Origin: Sweltsa coloradensis
Lineage: Eukaryota; Arthropoda; Insecta; Plecoptera; Chloroperlidae
Length of the DNA: 64,000 nucleotides
Reading direction: 5' to 3'
NCBI GenBank assembly: GCA_024449915.1
Contig: JAMZAV010001297.1
Span: 434,001 to 498,000, forward strand
The notes below the pieces were generated by a model, which worked only from the letters and a program-made list of their open reading frames with translations, did no database searches and was not told the origin of the DNA. Positions 11,241 to 21,620 of the stretch are shown one piece after another. Positions within the stretch are counted from its first letter, which is position 1; each line of letters begins with the position of its first letter. The position numbers and the translations under genes were made by a program.

Positions 11241-11884
11241 CAGACAAGCACAATAAGCTGATATAAGCGTTGTAATGAAATATCGATTATAAGATTTCTT
11301 CTAGAACGGACAGAAAGTCAGACAGACAGACAAACACATGAAGCTAATGTGAGCGTTGTAAAATAAAGTCATTCGTAGTTTACATACAGTTCAACAATAA
11401 TGTAGGTTCATTTAATAAAAGAAACACGGCCAATGGAGATTAGAATATTTAGTACCAAAGAGATCAAACGGGATCCGAAAGATTTTTTATTAAATACATA
11501 AAGGTATAACAATTTTGGTTACATTACTCTGCTTTTGTATTTTTTAATAGTAACGTTATATTTCTAAATTGGCTTTTCTGCTGTTTTTGATTTGTTTATT
11601 ATTGATTTGATAACTTTTGTATGTGTTTTTTAAATTGTATCGAGTTACACAATTTGTATACCCATGTTAGAACGAATTCCTTTGTCCTATCAAACATCTT
11701 GCAAGACTATTTACTCATGGAAGCTTATGCTGTGTATTTTCTTTTTAATCTGATTTTGATGGGTGTTGTTTGTTTTTGCAGATGTTGTTTTTTTATTTCT
11801 TAATTTAATTACTGTTAACGATCTACTATTATTCGTATCTAGTCTACACAGTTGCTGTGTTTGGTGTGTTTTTGTGTACATATT
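11241..11884. other. No supported feature
   Basis: AT-rich sequence. A frame at 11621-11803 is short and F/L/C-rich without a motif. Confidence 0.4.
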
Positions 11885-12963
11885 ACTAGGAAAACGCTGA
11901 AGTCCCGCCGCGTTGTTGGATAAGCGTAATTAATGCATTAAGCTGCCATGTGTTATGAGGATTTTCTGCTGTTCTGTAAAAAAAAATATAACTTAGTTCA
12001 AGATTTTTTTTTAATGATATAAAATTAAATAAAAAATAAACTTAATTTTTTTTTAATTAAAAAAAATGCGATTTTCATAAGAAATAATTATTCGATTGCG
12101 CTCAAATTTCACACGAATATATATAAATTCATAAAATTAAGGTTCTGTAAAAAAATCATTACAATAGGATAAAGCATGTAGGTGTTATAATTCAAAAAAT
12201 TGTTTTAAAAAAGAAAAAAAAACGCAAAATTTAGATTTTCATGAAAAATATTTTTTCGATTGCGAATTAAGGTTCTGTGAAAAAATAATTGAAATCGGAT
12301 AAAGCATATAGCTGTTATAAGTCGAAGAAATGTTTTAAAAATCGAAAAAAATCGTAAAATTGCGATTTTAATGAGAAATAATTTTTGGATCGATTTTTTG
12401 AACCGTGCAGTTCTAAGTTTAGAAAATTCAAAGGTCTACAAAAAATGTCATCGCAATTGAAATATCGGTTAAGCCGGAATCGTGTTAACAAACAGACAAA
12501 AATACAAACAGAAAAAATAATAAAAACAAAAAAATCGTAAATTGCATTTTCATGAGAAATAATCTTTCGATTGCGCTCAAAAACGTGGCAGTTTTAAGTT
12601 CAGAGATTTCGAAGGCCTCCAGAAAATTTCATCGCAATTGGAGTATCGGTTTAGCCGGAATCGTGTTAACAAACACACAAAAATACGAACAGAAAAAAAC
12701 AAGAAAATCGAAAAAAATCGTAAAATTGCAATTTTTATGAGAAATAATTTTTCGATCGATTTTTCGAACCGTGCAGTTCTAAGTTCAGAGATTTCAAATT
12801 TCTCCAGAAAATTTCATCGCAATTGGAGTATCGGTTAAGCCGGAATCGTGTTCACAGACACACACACACACACACACAAAAAAAAAACATTCCGGATTTT
12901 TTTCTCCAGTGTAGTGAAATGGAATCTTCGCTTCGATCGCTACGCTCGTTACGCTCATCCAAT
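11885..12963 (-). mobile_element. Helentron-like element, both ends present
   Basis: On the minus strand the 5' end is ATTGGATGAGCGTAACGAGC at 12963. The 3' end is a subterminal CTTATCCAACAACGCG (the inverted counterpart of TTGGATGAGCG), a hairpin and GCGTTTTCCTAGT ending at 11885. The body holds three to four ~130-base repeats containing TTTTTCGATTGCGCTCAAA and ATTTCATCGCAATTGG phrases. It has no coding capacity. The offset inverted repeats, 3' hairpin and CTAGT end match the known architecture of Helitron2/Helentron derivatives. Confidence 0.75.
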
Positions 12964-13241
12964 AATTGACCGGTGCGCTCTCACTGTTTCTATTTAAGCG
13001 CCCCACTGATAAGCAATGTTCTGCAGCTTGGTTGGATTATATTTATGTCCATGACAATATTTATTACAAATTTGTTACAAAAAAAAATTAAAATTAAAAT
13101 GTTAACTGAGTGTGATAAGTGACGTTTACTATCGTAGGCCTATGCATTTTAAAGTTAAAAATTTCTATAAATCACGAGATATTTTCTAAATCGCCCTTTT
13201 CGTCATTTCGTGTTTTGCATGCTTTGGATTTCATTATTATT
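12964..13241. other. No supported feature
   Basis: AT-rich sequence with one TAGGCCTAT motif near 13135. Confidence 0.35.
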
Positions 13242-13410
13242 ACTAGGAACACGACAAAGTCGTTGTTAGACGAGTGAGCTTACCATGTGTTGAGTCTGCC
13301 CGCAACTCCAACCGTAGCCTCATAGGCTAGGGAGAAAAGGTTCATGTAGTCCCAGGTATTAAACGCATGGCTCGCCCACTCGTCCAGCAACGACTTTGGC
13401 GTTTTCCTAT
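13242..13410. mobile_element. Short element with two inverted Helentron-like 3' modules
   Basis: The left end ACTAGGAACACG..AAAGTCGTTGTTAGACGAGTGAG is mirrored at the right by CACTCGTCCAGCAACGACTTTGGCGTTTTCCTATT, giving ~40-base inverted repeats around ~95 bases. Each end separately resembles the 3' terminus seen at 37221-37249, 39048 and 54413. It may be a MITE or a palindromic rolling-circle derivative. Confidence 0.6.
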
Positions 13411-14544
13411 TAGAAACTTTTGTTTGTTGTACATACTTTGATAGTTGACTACTAGTTTGGCAGTTACCAAGTGTGTTTTGAGCTGTGCTCTTCCTGCCAA
13501 CCTAGAGTTGAACAGTAATATTTTAATCAATAAAATAAATAACATTCGGGAAGTAATAAATTCAGCAGTATCAACAAAGGGAGAAACTTTTAATTCACTT
13601 GAAGCTTTAATGTTCGTAATGTCTATAAAAAGTAGTTGAAACATACAAGTTTAGTGGTAATTGATGGTCGTAATAGTATATCATATAATATCGTTCTCTA
13701 TAAACCCTGAGTGTAACAAAAGTGAGAAATCCGATGGATGACTTTCCCAAGTCTCGCTCATACCGTAGTCGACTAGCCTAGGCGAACGAATTTCTAAAGC
13801 TCAGTCAGTAATAACAATTACGACAGAGGCAGGCATATTTTAGTTCTATATACCGGAGAAGTAATGTGATTGGTTCTGAATAAGTACTTTGTTTTTCTTT
13901 TACAGTTGCACTTCACCTACGCAGATATGGATAGTAAATAATCATAATAAAATACAAAAAAAACACATTAACAATCAGTGATTGCCTAAGAACGAGAACA
14001 TTCTGTGATAAAGGATAGGCCTACCATACGTCCAGTTGCTGAACCGACTTTTAACTCGGACACTCTTGATTTCTAACCACGAGACTCGCGTGACGTTTGC
14101 TCGGGTTCATTCTCCGAAGGTAAGCATTTTCAATTTTATTTTTTATGTATTTTTACCACCTTATTGGTTTCTTGAAAAGGCTGAATAATAAAATGACTTG
14201 TACCATGAATCACATTTCAATAACATATTATTTTGTATGTCTTAACATTGACTTGACTATTTCACTTCATAATATTCAGCTGATTGTACTATTTCTATTT
14301 CGTATTATCCCATTTAGTTATTATAATTATATTTTCCAAATATAGGCCTATATTTATATTTGCAAGTCAAATTTCTTCTGTGGGTCCTTTATACCTGTAA
14401 GTATTAATTAAGAATAGTACCTTTGTAATCGATCTAAATTTGTGATACAGATCTTCTCCTAATGAAATTGAAATCTTTTGATATGAAACTTTTAAAAGGA
14501 CATCCCTATCAAGCGCATGCGACTGCTTAGGCGACACGAACTCC
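13411..14544. other. No confirmed gene; splice-like signals
   Basis: A pyrimidine tract plus acceptor (TTTTTCTTTTACAG) ends at about 13906, and a consensus-like donor (CCGAAGGTAAGC) lies at about 14118. There is no long frame between or around them. TAGGCCTA-type motifs occur near 14017 and 14345. Exonic sequence is possible, but the DNA alone does not support it further. Confidence 0.3.
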
Positions 14545-15511
14545 AGCCCTATATACAGCTACGAGAGTTGGGGGGTTTTCAGCTATCTGCACACGCCGCC
14601 CCGAAAGAGATACAATCTTGAAACTCGGTATATGACCTGGTACTGTGGTCCATGACATACCAACAAAAAAAAATCAACCCGATCCGACAACTCCTTCTGT
14701 GTTAAAAAAGGCTCTCAACATCGTCAAATTCCTTTCGGCTGGCTGGTGGGTGGGTGGGTGGGCGGGTGGGTCGGTGGGTGGGTGGCTGGCTGGCTAAGAG
14801 TTCTCTGCAGAGATTAATTTAGCCTACAGAGAAAACGGTAAATCTTAGAACTATGAAACTTGGACCACACTTAGATGTACTTCAGACGCAGTGACATTTG
14901 CTTTTAAAACCAAAATCGGGTAACAGGGACCGGAGAAAATCAAAATTTGGATGATAATCAAAACGCGTAATTACCAAGGCGTGGTAATTTGTACAAAATT
15001 GAAATTAAACATGCTATTAAACATTTTAATATCTTGCGTCCAAAACACAAGGGGCTAAATTTGGGGATGACCATGGGCCCAAAAATGACAGAAAAACACG
15101 TCCATTAAGGACGTCAAAAAACATATCTGAACTTTAAGAAATGAATCATTCAAAGAAAACGCTACAACTGAGATGTTTCAAACGTGGAATACATTTTGAT
15201 ATCTCTCATTCTTTATCACTTTTGAATATGGAAAGCAAAATTGGGTAACGGGTACCGGAGAAAATCAAAATTATCAAAAGTAGGTAATTCTGTACTCTTA
15301 TGAATAATACGCTATACAGAGAAAACGGTTCATCTTAGAACTTTGAAACTTGGGCCACACTCAGATGTACCTCATATAACAAAAACCGGGCAATAAGGAC
15401 CGGGGAAAATCAAAATCAAAATCAAAACACGTAATTACTCAGGCGTAGTTATTTGTACAAGCTTGAAATTAAACATGCTCTTAACCATTATAAATATCTG
15501 GTGCTTATGCT
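14545..15511 (+). repeat. Dispersed repeat, copy 2, with (GGGT)n tract
   Basis: This is the same ordered phrases as at 10.14 kb (CTATCTGCACACGCCGCCCC, CTTGAAACTCGGTATATG), followed by a GGTGGGTGGGTGGGTGGGC-type tract at about 14740-14800. Two further phrases recur within it (ACCGGAGAAAATCAAAAT at about 14930 and 15254; GAAACTTGG.CCACACT at about 14856 and 15346). A GGG.CCAAAAATG phrase near 15080 recurs after the SINE at 15970, so the SINE split this repeat. Confidence 0.55.
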
Positions 15512-15920
15512 AGTGCGTTGGTCTTGTTGTTAGCGTATCTGCTTCCAATGCAGAAGAGCCAGGGTTCGATTCCCGCTAAAGTCGAAAGTTTTTTAAACTT
15601 CTGATTTGGACTTAAGTCTATCAGTTCTTGTCTTAGGAGTTTGTAAACGGTGACTTTGGAGCCGTCCTAGCAACGAAGCACATAATAAATTTCAGAGTTG
15701 TTCTGAATCGGCCTTGTTGATTCTGGCGTTGATCCGCGGGTGTTCGCACTGTCCATACCACTGATTGATATATTTCCTATTAAAAATATCGATCGTTGGT
15801 TGGTTATCGCTCACTCGTCGATTGCGTCGGGGCCTGCAGGGTTGGCTTGGTCGCTTTGATTTAAAGTCCCCCACTGAAAATCAGTTATATAACTGAGTGG
15901 GTAGACTCTAAATAAAAATG

Positions 15921-15951
<31 letters not shown>
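15512..15951 (+). mobile_element. tRNA-derived SINE, copy 1
   Basis: The element opens with a tRNA-like head: an A-box-region TTGTTGTTAGCGTATCTGC and a consensus B box GGTTCGATTCCCGC at 15555-15568. A ~250-base body follows, then a 3' segment ending CAGTTATATAACTGAGTGGG and a (TTTA)n tail up to 15951. A near-identical copy in reverse orientation lies at 21627-22043. A 60-codon open frame on the opposite strand (15692-15874) is simply the body read antisense; the same frame appears in the other copy. SINEs rely on a partner LINE for movement, and the (TTTA)n/(AAAT)n tail suggests which LINE tail is used. Confidence 0.8.
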
Positions 15952-16059
15952 GGGGTATCTTTGGGGGGACCGTGGGCCCAAAAATGTAAAAAAACAACTT
16001 TGAACTTCACAAATTTAATCATTAACACCTTGATAGCAAACGAACAAAAAAAAGATGTA
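15952..16059. repeat. Continuation of SINE-split repeat
   Basis: The block GGGGGGACCGTGGGCCC and following bases match a phrase near 15070, indicating that the SINE at 15512-15951 inserted into the dispersed repeat. Confidence 0.45.
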
Positions 16060-16555
16060 ATATCCAACCAAATACAAAAATTTGTAAAAAAAAAAACGCT
16101 AGCCAAGCTCTCCTTCAAAAGTCTTTGGCTGTGAATGCTGTGAGATATAGAAGTTGAGCCAAGCTTTTTATTCTTTCTCCCTAGTTTCGCTTTGAAAATA
16201 AGTAAGATCATTTCGCCTGTTGACGAGCGCCAAGCCAACGATTTTTGTGGTTAAAAAGTAAAATTTTTAAACTCGAAATCATAAAAAAATGGCTTGGCCA
16301 TTGAATTTGGTTCATGGCCAAGATTTTTTTTTATGATTTCGAGTTTAAAAATTTTACTTTTTAACCACAAAAATCGTTGGCTTGGCGCTCGTCAACTGGC
16401 GAAATGATCTTACTTATTTTCAAAGCAAAACTAGGGAGAAAGAATAAAAAGCTTAGCTCAACTTCTATATCTCACAGCATTCACAGCCAAAGAATTTTGA
16501 AAGAGAGCTTGGCTGCCGTTTTTTTTTTTTACAAATTTTTGTATTTGGTTGGATC
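16060..16555. repeat. Near-perfect long palindrome, ~240-bp arms
   Basis: The arms 16060-16301 and 16314-16555 are reverse complements with only a few mismatches and small indels. They are separated by a 12-base loop whose borders CTTGGCCAT and ATGGCCAAG pair directly. Because of the symmetry the same peptide frame (starting MAWRSSTGEM) can be read outward on both strands; it is not a gene. Transcripts would fold into a ~240-bp double-stranded RNA hairpin. It may be a foldback transposon or the product of an inverted duplication. Confidence 0.85.
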
Positions 16556-17235
16556 TAATATACACTTAGGGCTAACGGTTTGTAAATATAAATTAATATT
16601 AAAAGTAGACGTAAATTGAATAACTGATTGCCTATTTTTATTACTGTTTTGTATGTAAATAATGACATTGAGCATCATTCTACAGACATCTTAAAAATCT
16701 TGTATAGTTCATTACGTATTCTGTTAATATATGAGCACGCAAACACCTCACTTGATCAACAACTTTAGTTCAATACAAATAAATCAGTCAAAGCAAAATT
16801 ATAGACAATTGAATTAATTATAATATGCCTATAAATAATAATTTACGTAATCACTTAACTATTTAGATAAATTTCAGCGACGGAACACTAAAATTAGTGA
16901 GTCAACTATGAAACGTGTCGGTAAACGTTTGGGAACACGGGAAGTGAGATCTCATTTTCACCTGGTTAAACTTGGTGTTAAACAAAACAATATTTACTTA
17001 CCTCACAATATTAGGGAGGGATTTTATCATTTTGGTGCACCCCCATGCTTTTAATAATCATCAATTAACAACACTTTGGGAAAGCAACGACAATGTACCT
17101 GTAATTGTACATATGTATAAGCACAAAATGCACGCTCCTCCGCCTATCACCGTTCAGTCAGTTGCAGTAGCCCACTAGCCGCCCCTCAACCCCCTCTCAC
17201 ATACCCAGCGGGTCGGCTGGTCCCACACAGTGTAT
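16556..17235. other. No supported feature
   Basis: AT-rich sequence without repeat borders or domains that I can recognise. Confidence 0.4.
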
Positions 17236-17500
17236 TCTTGTACTTCCTAATCGTGTACTGCCTAAAAAAGGTTTTTGTACCTGCTTGACCTTATTTTCTT
17301 GTACTGCCTAAGATTTATCTCGTACTGCCTAAAAGAGGATAGGTGGGAGTGGCTGTCTCGTACTGCCTAAAGAAACCCCTGTTTTGGTAAAGTACGTCTT
17401 TTTGCGTTGCCTTTTTTCCTTGACACCCTGTAGTCTCTTTCGGCGCGTTATTTAAATAATCTCTCTCTCTCTCTTTCTCTCTCTCTCTCCTTTCCTCTCC
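17236..17500 (+). repeat. GTACTGCCTAA array, copy 1, with (CT)n
   Basis: The 11-mer GTACTGCCTAA or a one-base variant occurs at 17240, 17254, 17301, 17322 and 17360, usually preceded by TTCTT or CTC. It is followed by a constant ~90-base block (TGTTTTGGTAA, CGTCTTTTTGCGTTGCC, GACACCCTGTA) and a (CT)n tract at about 17461-17510. No coding capacity. Confidence 0.7.
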
Positions 17501-17759
17501 TCTCCTCTCAATGATAGAATTCAATATTATTTAATTATTATTTTAATGTTATTTATTATGTATGTATTATGTATGATGTTCACCTTGTTAATACACTCAT
17601 ACACTTAGTAAATGAAGAAACATATTAGGGTCTTTTATAATAAACAATTATAAGTTTTCAGATGGTATCAGTACAAACAGTGCTCAATACGTATTGAAAA
17701 TGGTAGTGATACACTTATGAGAATTCACATGTTATCCTACTCAACAAACAGTTGCGGTG

Positions 17760-18000
17760 GGGGGGGGGGGGGATATTTCTCTTAAGTGCACCGAGATTAT
17801 AACAAGCTAATTAACAAATTTTTTTAGACCCTCACAAATATATGGTGCACAATTTTAAAAAATCGCGGAAAAGCGAAAAAAGATTAAAGAAAACGGAAAA
17901 AAAATATTCTTAATTCTAATCCATTTTCTTACAAAACAAATTTTTTGTATCCAATAATATCTTCACATCTTCTAAAAATATAAGGAACTAAAAAGTAAAT
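17760..18000. other. Poly-G run and anonymous AT-rich DNA
   Basis: A 14-base G run lies at about 17758-17772, followed by AT-rich DNA with no feature. Confidence 0.4.
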
Positions 18001-18003
18001 TAA

Positions 18004-18100
18004 GAGAGATTGATTGATTGATTCAAGTTTTATTTTTTATTGCAAGATTAAGGCCATGGGGCCTTTCCTTACATCTAACCAGCTAACCAGAGAGAGATAG
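18004..18100 (-). repeat. LINE/SINE 3' tail with (GATT)n
   Basis: On the minus strand this reads AAGGCCCCATGGCCTTAATC, then AATAAAAAATAAAACTTG and (AATC)n. Similar GGCC..CCTTAATC plus (AATC)n tails recur near 23.7 and 39.2 kb. It is a 5'-truncated retroelement tail. Confidence 0.5.
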
Positions 18101-18340
18101 AGAGAGAGATTTTTAATAACGCGCCCTAATGGAATACAGGGTATCAAGATATAAAGACACGCAAAAATAAGTATGTTACCAAAACAGGGGGAACTTTAGG
18201 CAGTACGAGACAGCCACGCCCATCTATCCCCTTTTAGGCAGTACAAGAAAATTTTTAGGCAGTACAAGAAAAAAAGGTAAAGCAGGTTTAAAAACCTTTT
18301 TTAGGCAGTACACGATTAGGCAGTACAAGACCGCACCGTC
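18090..18340 (-). repeat. GTACTGCCTAA array, copy 2 (inverted)
   Basis: This is the reverse orientation of the array at 17.24 kb: (AG)n, then the CAGGGTATCAAG constant block, then TTAGGCAGTAC at about 18196, 18234, 18255, 18301 and 18315. Confidence 0.7.
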
Positions 18341-18359
18341 ACACACTGCTTAATAAACG

Positions 18360-18600
18360 TCTAGGCTCTACTGCCTAAAAAAGGTTTTTATACCTGCTTG
18401 ACTTGTTTTCTTGTACTGCCTAAGATTTTTCTCGTACTGCCTAAAAGAGACTTGGTGGGAGAGGCTGTCTCGTACTGCCTAAAATTCACCATGTTTTGGT
18501 AACGTATGTCTTTTTGCGTTGCCTTTATTTCTTGATACCCTGTATTCCAATAGGGCGCGATATTTAAAATCTCTCTCTCTCTCTCTCTCCCCGGTTAGCT
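18360..18600 (+). repeat. GTACTGCCTAA array, copy 3, with (CT)n
   Basis: Forward orientation, with motif copies at about 18368, 18412, 18433 and 18470, the same constant block, and a (CT)n tract at 18571-18590. Together with copy 2 it forms a head-to-head pair only ~30 bp apart. Confidence 0.7.
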
Positions 18601-18748
18601 GGAAACAATATATAATATTTTGATTGGTTGATTTTTCAAACATGACATTTCTGTTTATTTCACACTTTGTGCTACTCATATTATGACATTGACATTCCTT
18701 TATAACATCATGTGTACACGTATTTTTCCACTTGTTCGAATAAAAGTC

Positions 18749-18751
<3 letters not shown>

Positions 18752-18796
<45 letters not shown>
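18752..18796. repeat. (CT)n microsatellite
   Basis: About 22 uninterrupted CT units immediately precede a truncated LINE tail. Arg/Glu-rich and Leu/Ser-rich frames across it are artefacts of the repeat. Confidence 0.9.
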
Positions 18797-18802
<6 letters not shown>

Positions 18803-18803
<1 letters not shown>

Positions 18804-19110
18804 TCTTGACCACTCTTTTACAATAAACGCTATTCGAGTCTGGAATACTCTCCCAACGAGCATCAGGGATGTTTACGGAATTAGTTACGACACTTTCAAG
18901 CATAAAGTACATCAACATTACTTGAGTAATTATAATTAATTAACAGCTATAAACATCAGTCGCTACAGCCTTTGTTAAATTAATGATTGAGTAATGCATA
19001 CCACAACCTGCTCCTGCTCACCTGTATTTCTGCACACAATGTCTAAAGCTATATTAATTTTGTACTTTTGTGTGAATGGATGAATGAATGTTTCTTAAAC
19101 TATTGCAGAT
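18803..19110 (+). pseudogene. 5'-truncated LINE 3' end (C-terminal coding plus UTR)
   Basis: The frame encodes the typical LINE C-terminus (DHSFTINAIRVWNTLPTSIR, then a YDTFKHKV-type segment), followed by a stop near 18935 and a ~170-base 3' UTR (CAACCTGCTCCTGCTCACC, TGTGTGAATGGATGAATG). The same coding and UTR order recurs at 21325-21620, so this is a short copy of the LINE there. It abuts a (CT)n tract on its 5' side. Confidence 0.75.
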
Positions 19111-19195
19111 TTGCATAAATCGATTCAAAATTCATAATTTGCATAAAATAAAAAACACACCTAGAAAATTTTAACTTTTCAATAATGCTACCATA

Positions 19196-19340
19196 ATGTA
19201 TTTCATTTATTATTTCAATATTTTATATAATCATGTAATGTTCTCTTCATTATCAAATGTATTATTATTATTATTAGTATTAGGTTGGATGGAAGATAAG
19301 GCTTCACTAGCCTTAATCCCGCCTTACAATAAAGACCCTT
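19196..19340 (+). repeat. LINE 3' tail fragment
   Basis: The block GTTGGATGGAAGATAAGGCT, CCTTAATCCCGCC and AATAAAGAC resembles the tails at 22300-22330 and 23705-23735. It is non-coding. Confidence 0.5.
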
Positions 19341-19344
19341 ATCT

Positions 19345-21620
19345 ATCTCTCTCTATCATTGATGTTGACGAATTTAGAATCGATTCTATTTCTTCTACCA
19401 TGGGGCACATTAATCAACCTGCCCACAATTGATGAAAAGCTTTCAGCATTTAATTCTATGACTATTAATCTGTATGATAAACACGCACCATTAAAAGGCG
19501 TCAGAATCACTAAACCACCTTCGCCATGGCTCAATGCTGACATAAGAAACCAAATGGCCTGGAGGGACGCGGCATTCAACAAATTAAAATCAAGCCATGA
19601 CCCTAAGCATGAAAATGAATACCGACACTTAAGAAACAAAACTAATCAAATGATAAGGACAGCAAAACGGCGTCACACCTATACCTTACTGGACCAAAAT
19701 ATGCCTATGAAAAAACATGGCAACACCTGTCCCACATGGGCATAGGCAAACAAAAGGAGGACGAGGCTCTTATCGAAATTCCCCTCGACAACCTTAACAA
19801 TTATTTTACTACTCCGCCCACAAACACTAACCCCTTTCTAAAAGATGAGCATGTTAAGAGCATAAAAGATCAATCTATTACACCAAAGTATGATCAATGT
19901 TATTTCAAAACACGTTACATAAAAAGTGGTAATTAACGCAATTAAGCGAATAAAATCGAATGCTTAAGGCGTAGATCTAATCCCCATAAAACTAGTTCAA
20001 TACATGATAAATCTGTCTCCAATTTTAATCGAACCTATAACTTACCTCTTTAACTTCTCACTAACACATCACTCTTACCCTGACATTTGGAAACAGGCAC
20101 TAGTTCGTCCTCTACTAAAGAAACCAAAACCCAGCACTGTTTGTGACTACCGTCAGTATCCTACCATCTCTCTCTAAGGCGCTCGAGTATATTGTTCACA
20201 CTCAAATAACTGATTTTCTAACAGACAACAACATACTAGACCAGTACCAATCAGGATTCCGTTCCAATCATAGTACGTGCACAGCGCTTATCAAAATAAC
20301 TGACGATATACGAACAAAAACGGACAGTCGACAACTTACACTTCTGACTTTACTTGACTTGAGCAAAGCTTTTGACTCAGTTGATTTTACAGTACTAATG
20401 ATTAAACTTGAATCTTTAAACTTCTCCCGCCCAACCCTTCAGTGGATAAATAGTTACCTCAGTGGAAGACAGCATTGTATAGTATCGCGTGATAACAAAT
20501 CTGAATGGATGCCACTTAAGACTGGGGTGCCTTAAGGCAGTGTACTAGGGCCATTATTTTTCTCACTCTTTATTAATGACATATCGAAATCGCTCAAATA
20601 TTGTTATCACAAACTTTACGCCGACGACCTGCAAATTTATCTTCATTCCTCCCCTCTCGCAATTAACCAAGCAATTCAAATGATGAACGAGGATTTGCAA
20701 TCTTTACATGCCTGGGCGACCAAAAATTGTTTGACTTTAAATCCCATAAAATGCCAAACTATGATTCTAGGTTTTCACAAACTGCTATCAAAAATAGGCT
20801 GCACAAAAATCAATCCCGTTACCTTAAACGGCACGACTATACCTTTTCAGCGTCATTTTAGAAACTTGGGACTCTTTATGACAGATGCCATGACCTGGAC
20901 GGAACATATCAACCACGTGTGTCAGAAAACCTACGCATCTTTATACTCTTTAAACCGTTTAAAAAACTTCCTCCCAACAAAATTAAAAACAATGCTCGTA
21001 AAAGCCTCTTCATTCCTCATTTTGATTATTGCGACGTTCTGTTCAATGGCCTAACTGAGGACCTTTCTATTTGTCTTCAGAGAGCTCAAAATGCCTATGT
21101 TCGTTTCATCTTTGGTATAGGAAAATATGATCGTATTACCCCTGGATTCAAAAATCTTGCATGGATTTGTCTAAATGACCGTAGAAATCAAAACTCGATT
21201 TGCCTTGTTCATCGTCTACTCTTAACATCAACACCATCGTACCTATCTATTCTCAAACAATATCTTCAACACCAGATCTAGATCAGGTACTCAGTTAACA
21301 TTTCCAGCCCATAGAACCAATCTTCTTGACCACTCTTTTACAATAAACGTTATTCGAGCCTAGAATACTCTCCCAACTAGCATCAGGGATGTCTACGGAA
21401 TTAGTTACGACACCTTGAAAGCGTAAAGCATACCAACATAACTTGAGTTAGTATAATTAATTCGCAGCTATAAACATCAGCCGCTACAGCCTTTGTCAAT
21501 GATTGAGTAATGCATACCACAACCTGCTCCTGCTAACTTGTATTTTTGCACACAATGCCTAAAGCCATATTAATTGTTTACTTTTGTGTGAATGGATGTA
21601 TGAATGTTTCTTTAACTATT
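19345..21620 (+). mobile_element. 5'-truncated CR1/Jockey-type LINE
   Basis: The element runs from the end of the endonuclease/linker region through the reverse transcriptase to the 3' UTR ending TTTCTTTAACTATTAAATAA. It is missing the 5' UTR, ORF1 and most of the endonuclease, as usual for 5'-truncated LINE inserts. It is followed directly by the tail end of an inverted SINE (21621-22043), so a composite insertion is likely. Confidence 0.8.
19359..21281 (+). pseudogene. LINE reverse transcriptase, broken by frameshifts and stops
   Basis: The protein would reverse-transcribe its own RNA at a nicked chromosomal target. Visible parts in order: the linker (DKHAPLKGVRITKPPSPWL, 19480-19540), finger region with QSGFR (20249) and CTALIKITDDIR, RT motif A LLDLSKAFDSVD (20350-20385), motif B as KTGVP then a stop then GSVLGPLFF, and motif C YADDLQIYL (about 20618). 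An LQRAQNAYVRFIFG-type C-terminal segment follows (21080). The reading frame changes several times (around 19740, 19935, 20145, 20990), and a TAA replaces the Gln of VPQG at about 20533, so no full enzyme can be made. The clade (CR1, L2 or Jockey) is not resolved. Confidence 0.8.

Noticed and set aside
15692..15874. 60-codon frame MGDFKSKRPSQPCRPRRN, also at 21679-21861
   Set aside because: It is the antisense of the SINE body; both occurrences are SINE copies and no SINE codes for protein.
15948..16619. Paired frames starting MAWRSSTGEM on opposite strands
   Set aside because: They mirror each other because of the palindrome at 16060-16555.
18700..18939. Glu/Arg-rich and Ser/Leu-rich frames
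   Set aside because: Translations of the (CT)n/(AG)n microsatellite. Only the C-terminal part of the plus frame (LINE end) is real and is annotated as such.
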